Positions 8,231 to 18,801 of a stretch of 64,000 nt of DNA are shown here, piece after piece. Source of the stretch: Mesorhizobium sp. M00.F.Ca.ET.216.01.1.1 (GTDB lineage Bacteria; Pseudomonadota; Alphaproteobacteria; Rhizobiales; Rhizobiaceae); contig NZ_SADR02000014.1 in the NCBI RefSeq assembly GCF_004010325.2, forward strand, positions 62,001 through 126,000, given 5' to 3'. The position numbers were made by a program, and so were the translations under genes. The first letter of the stretch is position 1; the number at the start of each line of letters is the position of its first letter. The notes under the pieces are model-generated. The model saw only the letters and a program-made list of their open reading frames with translations, searched no databases and had not been told where the DNA came from.

Positions 8231-8706
8231 ATCGGCCACGCTGTTGTTGCCGGAGCGTGCCGTTTGTGGCAGCTGGCTTTGCTGTTGCTCCTCGGCATCT
8301 TGTTGCGGTCATCCAGCTGCCGTGGGCGCCAACAACAATCCTGAGCGCCCGCGCCTGAAGGCGCTGGCCGGGTGCTCGTGAACCGAGCCCGCTTATCTTC
8401 GCCAGGCTCAGGCGGTCTTGGCCCTGCGGCTTCGCCCCCTGGCGCGGGGCAGCCTTCGGCTGCTGACGGTCGCCGGCCTGTCGGCCGGCGTCGTTTTTAT
8501 CGTGGCCTTCCCCGGTGGCGCAGGGCGGGCAGCACTCCCTTCTAGGCCCGCCGCGGCGTCCCGCAACCCTTCGCTTTCGCTTCGGGTCCTCCACTCCGTT
8601 CCGGTCCTGCGGATGCAGTCCGCCTCCGACGTCGGGCCTTTCCGGTCGCTTTCGCCGCCCACCCCGCTTCCGGGGAGGGCGCGATTGAAGAGCGGAGGAC
8701 ATCACG
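8231..8706. other. GC-rich leader before ardC
   Basis: No gene recognised. It is rich in short inverted repeats such as GGCCTGTCGGCCGGC (8477-8491) and CTTTCGCTTCG. A similar GC-rich, gene-free leader occurs before DUF736 (13070-13300). The ribosome site for ardC (GGAGG, 8694-8698) is at its right end. Confidence 0.4.
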
Positions 8707-9708
8707 ATGCGTGCAAACAACAAACGTTGCGGCAGCCGACAGGCTGGCGCAGAGAGTGGCGGGCGCACCGGCGCCAGCCTTTATCAGGAAATCACCGACC
8801 GCATCATTGCCGAACTGGAGCGCGGCACCGTGCCATGGGTCAAGCCGTGGGGCAGGGCAAGGACAGGCCTCGGCCTGCCGCGGAATGCGGCCACCCAGCG
8901 CCGATATTCCGGCATCAATATCCTGATCCTGTGGGGCGGGGTCATCGATCGCGGTTTCCCCAGCCAGAACTGGCTCACCTTCCGGCAGGCGCTTTCCCTA
9001 GGTGGCAATGTCAGGAAGGGTGAGCACGGCACCACCATCGTTCACGCTGACCGCTTTGTTCCCAAGAACGAAAAGCAACGCGCCGACACCGATGGCGACG
9101 AACCGCAGGCGGTGCCCTTCCTGAAGCGCTTTACCGTCTTCAATGTCGCGCAGTGCGATAATCTGCCCGAACATCTTTATGCCGCCGGCGAGCCTCTGCC
9201 TGAGCGCGAGATGGTCCCGCAGGCCGAGGCGCTCATTCATGCAACCGGCGCTGATTTTCGCATCGGCGGCGAGCGCGCCTTCTACATGCCCGGCAGCGAC
9301 ACCATACAGGTGCCGCCGCAGCCGGCTTTCTTCCACCAGATCGACTATTACCGGACCTGCTTTCACGAGCTTGGCCACTGGACCGGCCACCCGACGCGAC
9401 TCGCGCGCGACCTGTCCGGCTCCTTCGGGTCCAACACCTATGCGCGCGAGGAACTGGTCGCCGAAATCGCATCAGCCTTCATCTGCAGCAGTCTCGGCAT
9501 CGAGCCGACCGTGCGCCATGCCGACTACATCGGCTCATGGCTGACGGTTTTGCGCGAGGACAACCGCGCCATCTTCCGCGCCGCAAGCCATGCCTCGAAA
9601 GCCGCCGATTTCCTGCTTGGCCGCAATGCCGATGTCGAAGGCGAGGCACATGCCGAAACCGCCTATGGAAGCGCGCAATCATCACACGCGGCCGCCTTGC
9701 GCCTCTGA
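8707..9708 (+). CDS. ardC: ArdC-type antirestriction protein (ssDNA-binding + metallopeptidase)
   Basis: 333-residue protein. The N-terminal domain (SLYQEITDRIIAELERGTVP, WVKPW, RRYSGINILILWG) is the ArdC ssDNA-binding domain; the C-terminal domain has a zinc peptidase motif HELGHWTGH at residues 220-228 with a downstream glutamate region AREELVAEIASAFIC. In conjugative elements ArdC helps incoming single-stranded DNA evade host restriction. It starts at the ATG 8707 behind GGAGG. It stands alone, but other ICE functions (DUF736, rdfS block) follow within 4 kb, so it is probably expressed during transfer. Length and motifs look intact. Confidence 0.92.
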   Translation: MRANNKRCGSRQAGAESGGRTGASLYQEITDRIIAELERGTVPWVKPWGRARTGLGLPRNAATQRRYSGINILILWGGVIDRGFPSQNWLTFRQALSLGGNVRKGEHGTTIVHADRFVPKNEKQRADTDGDEPQAVPFLKRFTVFNVAQCDNLPEHLYAAGEPLPEREMVPQAEALIHATGADFRIGGERAFYMPGSDTIQVPPQPAFFHQIDYYRTCFHELGHWTGHPTRLARDLSGSFGSNTYAREELVAEIASAFICSSLGIEPTVRHADYIGSWLTVLREDNRAIFRAASHASKAADFLLGRNADVEGEAHAETAYGSAQSSHAAALRL

Positions 9709-9803
9709 TGACGCAAAAGCCGCGCAACCAACTCGACAGTTCTTTTGAGGTTGCGCTAACATGGCCGGCGTTGGCGCCGATCGTTTATCGGATCGAGGTT
9801 CGC

Positions 9804-9830
9804 AAAAAAAGGGCGGCATTGCTGCCGCCC
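9804..9830 (-). terminator. Rho-independent terminator of groESL
   Basis: Perfect 8-base stem GGGCGGCA / TGCCGCCC with a TTGC loop (9811-9830). On the minus strand it is followed by seven T. It lies 28 bases after the groEL stop. Confidence 0.85.
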
Positions 9831-9857
9831 CTCGTTGCGAAAGCTGCCAGAGCTGGA

Positions 9858-11525
<1,668 letters not shown>

Positions 11526-11527
11526 TT

Positions 11528-11884
11528 TTAGCTCCTGGCAGGGGCTTCAATCGAGCCCGGGAATTCAGTTGACGAAAGGGCCTGATATGAGCCGATGATG
11601 CCCATGATGTCGGATTCCTTCATGATCAGAAGGTCTTCGCCATTGAGCTTGACTTCGGTGCCCGACCACTTGCCGAACAGGATGCGATCGCCGGCCTTGA
11701 CGTCCAGTGGGACGAGCTTGCCGGCTTCGTCACGGGCGCCGGAACCAACGGCGATGATCTCGCCTTCCTGCGGCTTTTCCTTTGCCGTATCCGGGATGAT
11801 GATCCCGCCAGCGGTCTTGGATTCGGATTCGACCCGGCGAACGACCACGCGGTCATGCAGCGGGCGGAACTTCGACTTTGCCAT
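11528..11884 (-). CDS. groES: 10-kDa co-chaperonin GroES with 20-residue C-terminal extension
   Basis: GroES caps the GroEL ring. Residues 1-98 are a normal GroES (FRPLHDRVVVRRVE, mobile loop SKTAGGIIIPDTAKEK, YGKW-type segment FGKWSGTEV, LIMKESDIMGIIG), which is where the family usually ends. Here the frame continues for 20 more residues (SYQALSSTEFPGSIEAPARS) and stops with TAA just before the groEL ATG. The codon after IIG is TCA; a single change from TGA would explain the extension. The extra tail also spans the groEL ribosome site. The chaperone core should still work. Upstream is a perfect CIRCE operator. Confidence 0.95.
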   Translation of the reverse strand: MAKSKFRPLHDRVVVRRVESESKTAGGIIIPDTAKEKPQEGEIIAVGSGARDEAGKLVPLDVKAGDRILFGKWSGTEVKLNGEDLLIMKESDIMGIIGSYQALSSTEFPGSIEAPARS

Positions 11885-11924
11885 TTTCGGATTTTTCCCT
11901 GGTGCGGATGTTGAGGGGTTTTTG

Positions 11925-11951
11925 TTAGCACTCGCGATGGACGAGTGCTAA
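11925..11951. promoter_or_regulatory. CIRCE operator (HrcA binding site)
   Basis: TTAGCACTC, nine bases, GAGTGCTAA: an exact match to the CIRCE inverted repeat. It lies 41 bases upstream of groES. HrcA repressor binds this element and releases on heat shock, so the operon should be heat-inducible. Confidence 0.97.
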
Positions 11952-11985
11952 CGCGATAGTGAGGTAGGCTGTAAGCGGGCACTCG

Positions 11986-12294
11986 TCAAGACGGACGAGG
12001 GCAGGCGAGGAGCTCTGGCCCCCTCCCCGGTGGAACCCAACGCATACGCGCATCCGCGTTGATGGCTGCGAGCCCCACATTTCCATTGAATTCGGCGTCA
12101 TGACGCCAACTTGCGCGCGCCGCTTCCAAGTCGTCAGTCGTGCTGCCGTCAGCACGAACATAGGGCTGCGCTTCACTTCCCGTCGAAGCCGCGGCAAGCA
12201 GCGTCGCCGTCAGCACGCTCCTTTGCAGATGCTTGCCAAAGGTGGACAGTGAGCGCACCTGCGCCGGGCTGTTGGTGCGAACGTAAGACGTCAT
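11986..12294 (-). pseudogene. Truncated N-terminus of a subtilase autotransporter
   Basis: 102-residue ORF with a strong start: ATG at 12292-12294 behind AAGGAG (on the minus strand). It has a basic N-terminus and signal-like stretch SVLTATLLAAASTGSEAQ. After that, the segment AARASWRHDAEFNGNVGLAAINADARM matches the start of the mature part of serine-protease autotransporters, where 'W.. .EF...WGL.AI.A..AYA.G..G.GV' precedes the catalytic Asp. The homology stops at that point and a short unrelated tail (VPPGRGPELLACPRPS) ends the frame, so the protease and beta-barrel domains are gone. Family placement is from memory of the pattern and is moderate. Confidence 0.45.
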
Positions 12295-13304
12295 TGACAA
12301 CTCCTTTTTGCAAGTCGAGCCCTTCTCCACCTTCGGCCGCCGTCGACGCGAAGAAGTCCGCATCGCGTTGATGACGAGCTGCGAAAAAGAGAAAGATGTG
12401 TTTGATGGCTGCGGCCCCAACGGTGCCTTCAGATTTGAGATCACTTCCGCCGCGAGCGGCTGAAGCTCCTCGCAACGTCACAATCGAATCTGCTGCCAAG
12501 CCTCCAGGAAAGGAGAGCATTGCTCATCTCGCGCTTGTGCATGCAGTCAACCTTCGATCCGTGTTGCCACATCTCAAGTGCAAATGCCGTGCCAAAGCTC
12601 ACTGGGTAGTGAACGCATGGCTCTCCCTGAAAACCTCACAAATCCAGCATGGTCAATTGTGCGGAACCCGACATGCGTCTTCTGCCACTGTCAGCTTTCG
12701 GACAGGCATGACGCGTTTCGCGCCGACCACCGGTCGATCGGTTTTGGGGCCGGTCTGTTCGCCTCATAAGAGCGCGTCACGTTGCGTAGCGGTTTCCCGA
12801 GCGCCGCCACATGACACTGGACCTGCAGGTAGCACCGGCTTCTCATCCAGCCTTGCTTTGGCCCCTTCGCGTATCAAATTCCCGCTGGCGAGCCCTGCTT
12901 TCATAGATCGCACCATGCCGGATGTCTGCTCTGGCGCCCGACCCGCTGGCACGATCTCGATCCGGCATAAGGGCGCAGCATCTTTGCAGGCCGTTTCATC
13001 CCGGCGTCCTGCTTGGCTGAAAGACCGCACTTGGCGAGCGGTCTCCATGCTCTCTCCAAGGACCATCCCTGCGGCTGGCTTGTCGACCTATGGGCGGGTC
13101 CGGCCGCCCGAAACCCTCGCCATCAGCTTTTTTCCCCGCCGCCTGCGGCGGCTTCCTCGCGCCGCTTCGCTCACAAAAAAGCTGCCCGCTCGGATCCTTC
13201 GCTGTCGCTGCGGCCCTGTCGGATTCAGGCGGTCCTGACGCGCCCATTACGGTGCGCCATCGCAGGGGATGGTCCCCGGCGAAACCACAAAAGGAGACTT
13301 CGAA
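12295..13304. other. Long region without a recognised gene
   Basis: About 1 kb with open frames on both strands (for example 12396-13238 plus and 12764-13066 minus) but no family motif, no convincing ribosome site, and strong frame overlap. 13070-13270 is a GC-rich leader like the one before ardC, with CCGCCGCCTGCGGCGG (13137-13152) as a hairpin. Probably decayed DNA plus the promoter of DUF736. Confidence 0.4.
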
Positions 13305-13628
13305 ATGACCGCGATCGGTTACGTCAACAAGCAGGAAAACGGCGCCTACAAGGGCCAGCTCAAGACGCTCAGCGTCCGCGCCGACATCGATATCGTCCCC
13401 AACCAGGCCAAGAGCGCCGACAACCATCCCGACTTCCGGGTGCTTACGCAAGGAGTCGAAGTTGGCGCCGGCTGGATCCGCACCGGCGAGACTTCCGGCA
13501 AGGATTATGTGAGCCTGTCGATTGCAGCGCCGGAGTTCGGACCGCGCAAGCTCTACGCCAATCTCGGCCGCGCCGCCGGCCAGGACGATCACGACACCTA
13601 CGCCATCATCTGGAACCCGGCCGACTGA
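13305..13628 (+). CDS. DUF736 family protein
   Basis: 107-residue conserved protein. Pattern MTAIGYVNKQENGAYKGQLK, IDIVPNQAKSADNHPDFRV, GAGWIRTGETSGKDYVSLS, GPRKLYANLGRAAGQDD is typical of DUF736, a small family found almost only on alpha-proteobacterial plasmids and ICEs beside conjugation genes. The ATG at 13305 has AAGGAG eight bases before it; the upstream in-frame region has no better start. The function is unknown. Its position between ardC and the rdfS operon suggests a role in transfer or in establishing the element. It appears intact. Confidence 0.92.
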   Translation: MTAIGYVNKQENGAYKGQLKTLSVRADIDIVPNQAKSADNHPDFRVLTQGVEVGAGWIRTGETSGKDYVSLSIAAPEFGPRKLYANLGRAAGQDDHDTYAIIWNPAD

Positions 13629-13700
13629 CCGGCCGAGATAGAGCCTCGCGCCGCAGCCCCGGCGCGGGGCTCATTCCCAGGAGTTCCACCCAAACCCCGT

Positions 13701-13716
13701 CCGCCCTAAAGGGCGG
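13701..13716. other. 7-bp perfect hairpin before rdfS
   Basis: CCGCCCTAAAGGGCGG, a perfect inverted repeat with a two-base loop, 93 bases upstream of rdfS. There is no T run, so a protein-binding site or weak attenuator is as likely as a terminator of DUF736. Confidence 0.4.
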
Positions 13717-13808
13717 CGAAAACTCTCCCCCGACTCTTCGCCCGTCCCCGAGACGATCTCCCTCGCCCATCCTCGCCCTCGCTTGTCCGAAGCGAAACGA
13801 GGATCATC

Positions 13809-14078
13809 ATGGACGACGAAAACGAACGCGCGGCCCGCGCGAAAAAGGGCAGCCCGTTTCTCAGCACAGCCCAAGCCGCCTTCTATATCGGGCTCTCCCA
13901 GCGCACGCTCGAAAAGATGCGGCTCAAGGGCGGCGGCCCGAAATTCCGCAAGCACGGCCGCTATGTCCGCTATCACATCGACGAACTCGACCATTGGTCG
14001 AAAGGACACCCGCAGCACTCCACCGCCGGCGATGGCAAGGCCGGTTCCGGCCAGGGCGGCACGGGAGGCCGTTCATGA
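13809..14078 (+). CDS. rdfS: Excisionase / recombination directionality factor (RdfS-like)
   Basis: 89-residue winged-helix protein of the MerR/AlpA excisionase type: SPFLSTAQAAFYIGLSQRTL, then EKMRLKGGGPKFRKHGRYVR and YHIDELDHW. In ICEMlSymR7A, RdfS (also 89 residues) works with integrase IntS to excise the element, and its gene heads an operon with traF, a transglycosylase and the relaxase rlxS; the same order follows here with overlapping start and stop codons. The C-terminus is a flexible Gly/Ser tail. It starts at ATG 13809 with GAGG a few bases upstream. Control by a quorum-dependent activator (FseA in R7A) is expected by analogy; that activator is not in this window. Confidence 0.82.
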   Translation: MDDENERAARAKKGSPFLSTAQAAFYIGLSQRTLEKMRLKGGGPKFRKHGRYVRYHIDELDHWSKGHPQHSTAGDGKAGSGQGGTGGRS

Positions 14079-14623
14079 GGCGGCGCCCTTCCATCCATCT
14101 GATCGGCAGCCGCCTGAGGCGTGTTCGAGCCCGTAAGACGGTCGCCTTGGCCGCGGCCGGTCTCGGTCTTTTGGGCTTCACGGCGCTGGGAAAGCCCACC
14201 CCTTGGCTGGTCTGGAACGCCTCGGCCAGCGCGCCGATCGGCCTTTACCGCATCGCTGCGGGAGCGCTGGCGCGTGGCGATCTCGTGCTCGTGCGCCCGC
14301 CTGAATACGCGGCGTATCTCGCCGCCGAGCGCAGCTATCTGCCTCGCAATGTGCCGCTGGCAAAACGTCTTGCAGCGCTGCCGGACGATAATGTCTGCGC
14401 CTTCAATGACGCCATCATCATCGGCGGCGACATCGTCGCGCGCCGGCTCAAAATCGACGCCGAAGGCCGACCTTTGCCATGGTGGAACGGCTGCCGAGCG
14501 CTCGGGGATAACGAGGTTTTCCTGCTCGGCAGCGACAAAAACCGCTCCTTCGACAGCCGCTATTTCGGGCCTGTTCCCACTCAAAATGTCATCGGGAGGC
14601 TCGTACCGCTATGGACCGAGTGA
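14075..14623 (+). CDS. traF: TraF, S26-family conjugal signal peptidase
   Basis: 182-residue membrane protease that in related Tra/Trb systems matures and cyclises the TrbC pilin. The ATG overlaps the rdfS stop (ATGA). A basic N-terminus is followed by one membrane segment (VALAAAGLGLLGFTALG). The catalytic Ser lies in WNASASAPIGLYRI and the general-base Lys in LAKRLAALPDDNVCAF, the usual S26 signal peptidase pair. The C-terminal region EVFLLGSDKNRSFDSRYFGP is also characteristic. Downstream it overlaps the transglycosylase gene by 13 bases. The target here would be the TrbC product encoded at 32.6 kb. Confidence 0.92.
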   Translation: MRRRPSIHLIGSRLRRVRARKTVALAAAGLGLLGFTALGKPTPWLVWNASASAPIGLYRIAAGALARGDLVLVRPPEYAAYLAAERSYLPRNVPLAKRLAALPDDNVCAFNDAIIIGGDIVARRLKIDAEGRPLPWWNGCRALGDNEVFLLGSDKNRSFDSRYFGPVPTQNVIGRLVPLWTE

Positions 14624-15294
14624 CCCTCCTCTTGTTGGGCATGATCGCCATTGCGCCATGCGCCTGTTCCGCCTCGACCGGCGCTGAGCCGGTCGCCATC
14701 TCCCAAAGTCCGCAGCTGCGAAAGTGGCAGACGTTGGTATCGGAAGCAAGCCGGCGCTTCCATATTCCCCAAGCCTGGATCTATGCCGTCATGGCTGCCG
14801 AAAGCGGCGGCAAGACAATGCGCGGCGGCCGCCCCATCACCTCCCCCGCTGGCGCCATGGGCCTCATGCAGGTGATGCCCGGCACCTATGAGGAGATGCG
14901 GGTCGAACACGGCCTTGGGCCTAACCCCCACGATCCGCGCGACAATATCCTGGCCGGCACGGCCTATCTCAGCGCCATGTATGACCGCTTCGGATTTCCT
15001 GGCCTGTTTGGCGCCTACAATGCCGGTCCCGAGCGCTACGACGAGCATTTGAAGCGTGGCAAACCGCTGCCAGAAGAGACCGTCGAGTACCTCGACCAAC
15101 TCAAGGCGGCCGGAGTTTCGGCGGCCGACATCGAGGCGTTCGAAAGCCAATCTGTCGCTCCAAAGGCGCAAATCGCTCCTCTCGGACGGTCGCTGTTCTT
15201 CATTCATGACGGTGTTCACTCAGGCGTGCGAAACGGCGATCTCTTCGTGCCGCTCGGCAAGGACGGCGCGCAGCCGAAGGAGCCGGTGCGTTAG
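14611..15294 (+). CDS. Lytic transglycosylase of the conjugation system
   Basis: 227-residue soluble lytic transglycosylase (SLT family, equivalent to Msi107 in R7A) that opens peptidoglycan for the secretion channel. It has a signal-like N-terminus with a Cys pair (LLLLGMIAIAPCACSAS) that could be a lipobox. The catalytic Glu is in IYAVMAAESGGK, followed by SPAGAMGLMQVMPGTYEEM, the family's GLMQ motif, and GAYNAGPERYDE. It overlaps traF by 13 bases, showing an operon. The last 60 residues lie beyond the SLT domain and are of unknown use. The alternative name VirB1-like is equally valid. Confidence 0.92.
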   Translation: MDRVTLLLLGMIAIAPCACSASTGAEPVAISQSPQLRKWQTLVSEASRRFHIPQAWIYAVMAAESGGKTMRGGRPITSPAGAMGLMQVMPGTYEEMRVEHGLGPNPHDPRDNILAGTAYLSAMYDRFGFPGLFGAYNAGPERYDEHLKRGKPLPEETVEYLDQLKAAGVSAADIEAFESQSVAPKAQIAPLGRSLFFIHDGVHSGVRNGDLFVPLGKDGAQPKEPVR

Positions 15295-15473
15295 CCATGG
15301 GCGGACGGGGGCGCGTCTGGCGGGGCTGGGCGCGTAAGGCAAGATAAAGGTACCGCCTCCAGGAGGCGGTTAAATCTTTGTCTGCACATCGTTTTTCCAG
15401 GAGGCTGCCGCCGGTGCCAAGAGGGTTGGACGTGTAAGTGTCTGATTTTGCTTGATATGTCTGGGAGGCTCGC
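15295..15473. other. Candidate oriT region upstream of rlxS
   Basis: 179-base gap just before the relaxase gene, the usual place for the transfer origin of elements with DUF3363 relaxases. It contains a perfect 8-base inverted repeat CCGCCTCC-A-GGAGGCGG (15353-15369), flanked by an outer pair AAGAT (15341-15345) and ATCTT, and an AT-richer stretch unlike its surroundings. No nic sequence can be assigned from reading alone. Confidence 0.45.
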
Positions 15474-17444
15474 ATGAAGGATGACGAGTTCAGGCCGAAG
15501 CTCGGCAAAATCGGGTCGCGCGGCTCGAAGGCAGGCAAACGCTATGCCGGTCAAGTCCGGGCAGCCGTCAACCGAGCCGGCGGCCAGCCCCAGCCCGGCG
15601 GTCGCTTCACGGGCAGCCGGACAGGGCGCGGCGGGGCGGCTGCGGCGCTGCTGAAATCGCGCGACCGGTATGCCGCCTTCCGCCAGCGCCGGGTGATCGT
15701 CAAGGCGCGGATCGTCAAGCTCGCCGGCAAGGGCGCGGACGGGGCGCGTGCCCATCTACGCTATCTTCAGCGCGACGGCGTCACCCGAGAAGGTGCGCCT
15801 GGCGAGCTCTACGGCGCCGACAGCGACCGCGTCGACGGCAAGGCGTTCATCGATCGCGCGGACGGCGACCGCCACCAATTCCGCTTCATCGTCGCTGCCG
15901 AAGACGGCATCGAGTATGAAGACCTGAAGGCGCTGACGCGGCGGCTCATGGCGCAGATGCAGGAAGACCTCGGCACGAAGCTCGACTGGGTCGCGGTTGA
16001 TCATTTCAACACCGGCCACCCGCACAGCCACATCATCGTCCGAGGCAGGGACGACCGTGGCGAGAACCTGGTCATCGCGCGCGAATATATCTCATCTGGC
16101 ATCCGCGAGCGGGCGGCCGAGCTGGTCAGCCTCGATCTCGGTCCGCGAACCGACCGCGAGATTGAGCTTCGCCTGCGCCGGGAAATGGAGCAGGAACGCT
16201 TCACCAGCATCGACCGTCGGCTGCTCAGCATGCGTGATGATGACGGGCTGGTCTCGCCGGGCGGTCCCGACGCCATTCGCCAGACGCTGCACCAGGGACG
16301 GCTGCGCAAGCTCGAGCGGATGGGTCTGGCCGCGGAGGTCGGCGCTGGCTCCTGGCGCCTCGACGATGAGCTCGAAGCCACGCTGCGCCGCACCGGCGAA
16401 CGCGGCGACATCATCAAGACCATCCACCGCGAACTGGCCGGCAAGGGGCTTGCACGCAGTGCCGCCGACTGGGTGATCCACGATCGAGCCGGCGAGCCCG
16501 TCCAGTCTCTCGTCGGTCGCGTTGTCGCGCGTGGACTGGCCGACGAGATCAATGACCGCTACTACATGATCGTCGACGCCGTCGACGGTAAGAGCCATTG
16601 GATCGACATCGGTAGAGGCGAGGCGATGGAAACGATGCCTAATGGCTGCATCGTGCGTGTCGCGCCAAGGAACACCGAGCCGAGGCGGGTCGATCGTACC
16701 ATCGCCGAAATCGCCGCCGCGAATGGCGGCCGTTACGACGTCGATATCCACCTGAAGCATGACCCATCCGCCACCGAGAGCTTTGCGCGAACGCATGTGC
16801 GGCGGCTGGAGGCGATCCGCCGCGCGACCGGCGGCGTTGAGCGAGAGCCGAACGGCACCTGGCTCATCGCGCCGGACCATCTCGATCGCGTCGCGAATTA
16901 TGAGGGCCAGCGGGCCAGGGCCGAGCCTTTCGTTGTCGACAAGCTCTCCTCAATGGCGCTGGAGCGACAGGTCAGCTTCAACGGCGCCACCTGGCTCGAC
17001 CGGGAGCTGGTTGCCGATAGACCCGAGCCTTTGCACGGATCCGGCTTCGGCTGCGACGTGAGAGAGGCGCAAGCTCGCCGGCGGGAGTGGCTGATCGCGC
17101 AAGGCCACGCGCATGAAGAACAGGATCGGATCGTCTATCGAGCCAACATGCTTTCGATCCTGCGCCAGCGAGAACTGAACCGTGTTGCTGGCCAACTGTC
17201 GGAGGAACTTGGCCTGCCCTATGCCGAAGCGCGATCCGGAGGACGAGTAGAGGGTACGCTCCGCCGCTCCGTCGAGCTTGCCAGCGGAAAATATGCCGTC
17301 GTTGAGAAGTCGCGCGAGTTCACGCTGGTGCCATGGCGGCCGGTGCTTGAGCGCCATGTGGGCAAGGAGGTCTCCGGTGTCGTGAGTGGGGAGGGGATTT
17401 CATGGACCGTCGGCCGGCAAAGGAGCGGACCTGGTGTTTCGTGA
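15474..17444 (+). CDS. rlxS: Relaxase RlxS (DUF3363 family)
   Basis: 656-residue relaxase that would nick at oriT and pilot the strand into the recipient. The three-His metal motif is seen at about residues 177-186 (DHFNTGHPHSHIIVRG). Upstream is a basic N-terminus (RVIVKARIVKLAGKGADGAR, AHLRYLQRDG) typical of VirD2/DUF3363 relaxases. Downstream, the long C-terminal part contains RGLADEINDRYYMIVDAVDG and GRYDVDIHLKHDPSA. The protein ends GRQRSGPGVS. Directly after it the expected traG is absent; traG is found 11.6 kb further on, and extra pieces of the rlxS 3' end occur at 21314-21420 and before traG. The gene itself looks whole. Confidence 0.9.
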   Translation: MKDDEFRPKLGKIGSRGSKAGKRYAGQVRAAVNRAGGQPQPGGRFTGSRTGRGGAAAALLKSRDRYAAFRQRRVIVKARIVKLAGKGADGARAHLRYLQRDGVTREGAPGELYGADSDRVDGKAFIDRADGDRHQFRFIVAAEDGIEYEDLKALTRRLMAQMQEDLGTKLDWVAVDHFNTGHPHSHIIVRGRDDRGENLVIAREYISSGIRERAAELVSLDLGPRTDREIELRLRREMEQERFTSIDRRLLSMRDDDGLVSPGGPDAIRQTLHQGRLRKLERMGLAAEVGAGSWRLDDELEATLRRTGERGDIIKTIHRELAGKGLARSAADWVIHDRAGEPVQSLVGRVVARGLADEINDRYYMIVDAVDGKSHWIDIGRGEAMETMPNGCIVRVAPRNTEPRRVDRTIAEIAAANGGRYDVDIHLKHDPSATESFARTHVRRLEAIRRATGGVEREPNGTWLIAPDHLDRVANYEGQRARAEPFVVDKLSSMALERQVSFNGATWLDRELVADRPEPLHGSGFGCDVREAQARRREWLIAQGHAHEEQDRIVYRANMLSILRQRELNRVAGQLSEELGLPYAEARSGGRVEGTLRRSVELASGKYAVVEKSREFTLVPWRPVLERHVGKEVSGVVSGEGISWTVGRQRSGPGVS

Positions 17445-17800
17445 GATGGTGTACAGCTTTTTTAGCCAGCGGCGCGGGCAGCCATGCGAGCCCGCGTAGA
17501 CCTTATGGCCGCACGCCCGCAATCGGTCGCATGGACCTGCCAGGCGGGGCGGCTTTGGAGCGTTCGGACCCGACACGCTGCGTGAGTGGCCAGACTTCGA
17601 GCGCTCGAAGATGCGGACTGTTGTCTGCTGGCCGGCGTTATTCCGGCTGGCCTATGACCGCGGCGCAACAGTTCACCGCTGAAGTTGCCACGGGCGAACA
17701 TCGACAAGAGAAAAAACACCATTGCGCGATACAAATCGCCGTTGAAAGCGTTTAGGTTGCATGCGCTTCGCCAAGTAAACGGATACCCCAGAAGAGAGCC
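17445..17800. other. Gap between rlxS and the cargo module
   Basis: No gene recognised; open frames here are Arg-rich and overlap in all phases. The right end (17740-17800) is more AT-rich and holds the leader of the AAA ATPase gene (AGAGAGCC before ATG 17801). Confidence 0.4.
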
Positions 17801-18784
17801 ATGACCACGGCCCGCCATATCGTGACGCTGCTTAAAAGCCACATTGCCGGCGACGAGGATCGTTTCCTCTCTATCGCGATGCAGCTTGCTGCGCATGAGG
17901 CACGTCAAGGCCATGGCAAGCTTGCTCAGGAGCTCAAGGATCTGGTCGACGCAGCCAAGAGCAGGGACGCCCGGATTGCCAAGAGCAGTCGGCCGGTTCC
18001 CCTTTTTCAGCCAAAGGGCGAGCTCGCAGGGCTCCTGCATGTGCGCTATCCGGACCTGCGACTGACCGACATGATTTTGCCGGACAGTCTGCGCTCGCGC
18101 CTGCACCGCGTGCTGGGAGAGGCAGCGCCAACAAGCAAGCTTGCGCGAGCACGGGCTTGTTCCCCGTCGCAAACTGCTTCTGGTCGGCCCGCCAGGATCA
18201 GGCAAGACGATGACCGCATCGGCATTGGCCGGGGAGCTTCATCTGCCCCTTTTCACGATCGTCCTCGATGGTTTGATCACCAAGTTCATGGGAGAGACTG
18301 CCGGAAAGCTGCGGCTTGTTTTTGATGCAATGCAGGCGACGCGGGGCGTCTACTTCTTTGACGAATTCGATGCCATCGGCGCGCGTCGAGGCGAACGCCA
18401 GGATGTTGGCGAGATTCGGCGCGTGCTGAATTCGTTTCTGCAGTTTCTCGAGCAAGACGACAGCCACAGCCTGATTATTGCTGCAACAAATCATCCCGAG
18501 CTGCTCGACAGAGCTTTGTTCCGCCGTTTCGACGATGTCATCGAATACGCCGTGCCCGATCGGCCGATTATCGAGGCGCTGCTTCGGGCTCGACTCGACC
18601 GCTTCGACACCAGAGGGCTTGCCTGGAACGAGGCGATCTCTCAGGCAGAGAGACTGTCGCAGGCCGAGATCACCCGCGCGGCCGACGACGCTGCAAAAAC
18701 CATCATATTGCGGGGGGGCGGATCACCTCGGAAGCGCTCATCGACGCTCTGAAGGAACGCCGGCAGGCTTCGCTGTCTGAGTAG
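17801..18784 (+). pseudogene. AAA-family ATPase, two frameshifts
   Basis: About 327 residues once repaired. The N-terminal part (MTTARHIVTLLKSHIAGDED, then ELAGLLHVRYPDLRLTDMIL) is read from 17801. At about 18119-18121 an extra G moves the frame; the repaired text is LGEQRQQASLREHGLVPRRK. The AAA core follows intact: Walker A GPPGSGKT, KFMGETAGKLR, Walker B VYFFDEFDAIG, sensor IIAATNHPELLD and arginine-finger region ALFRRFDDV. At a run of seven G (18712-18718) a second shift is needed to reach RITSEALIDALKERRQASLS and the TAG at 18782. The subtilase gene starts 17 bases later, so they form a pair. Such ATPase/S8 protease pairs are frequent in accessory regions; a defence role is plausible but not shown. 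Confidence 0.8.
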
Positions 18785-18801
18785 CGACAGCACAGATCAT
18801 A

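Noticed and set aside
12396..13238. 280-codon plus-strand frame
   Set aside because: No conserved motif, no ribosome site, and overlaps minus-strand frames of similar size; includes the GC-rich leader of DUF736.
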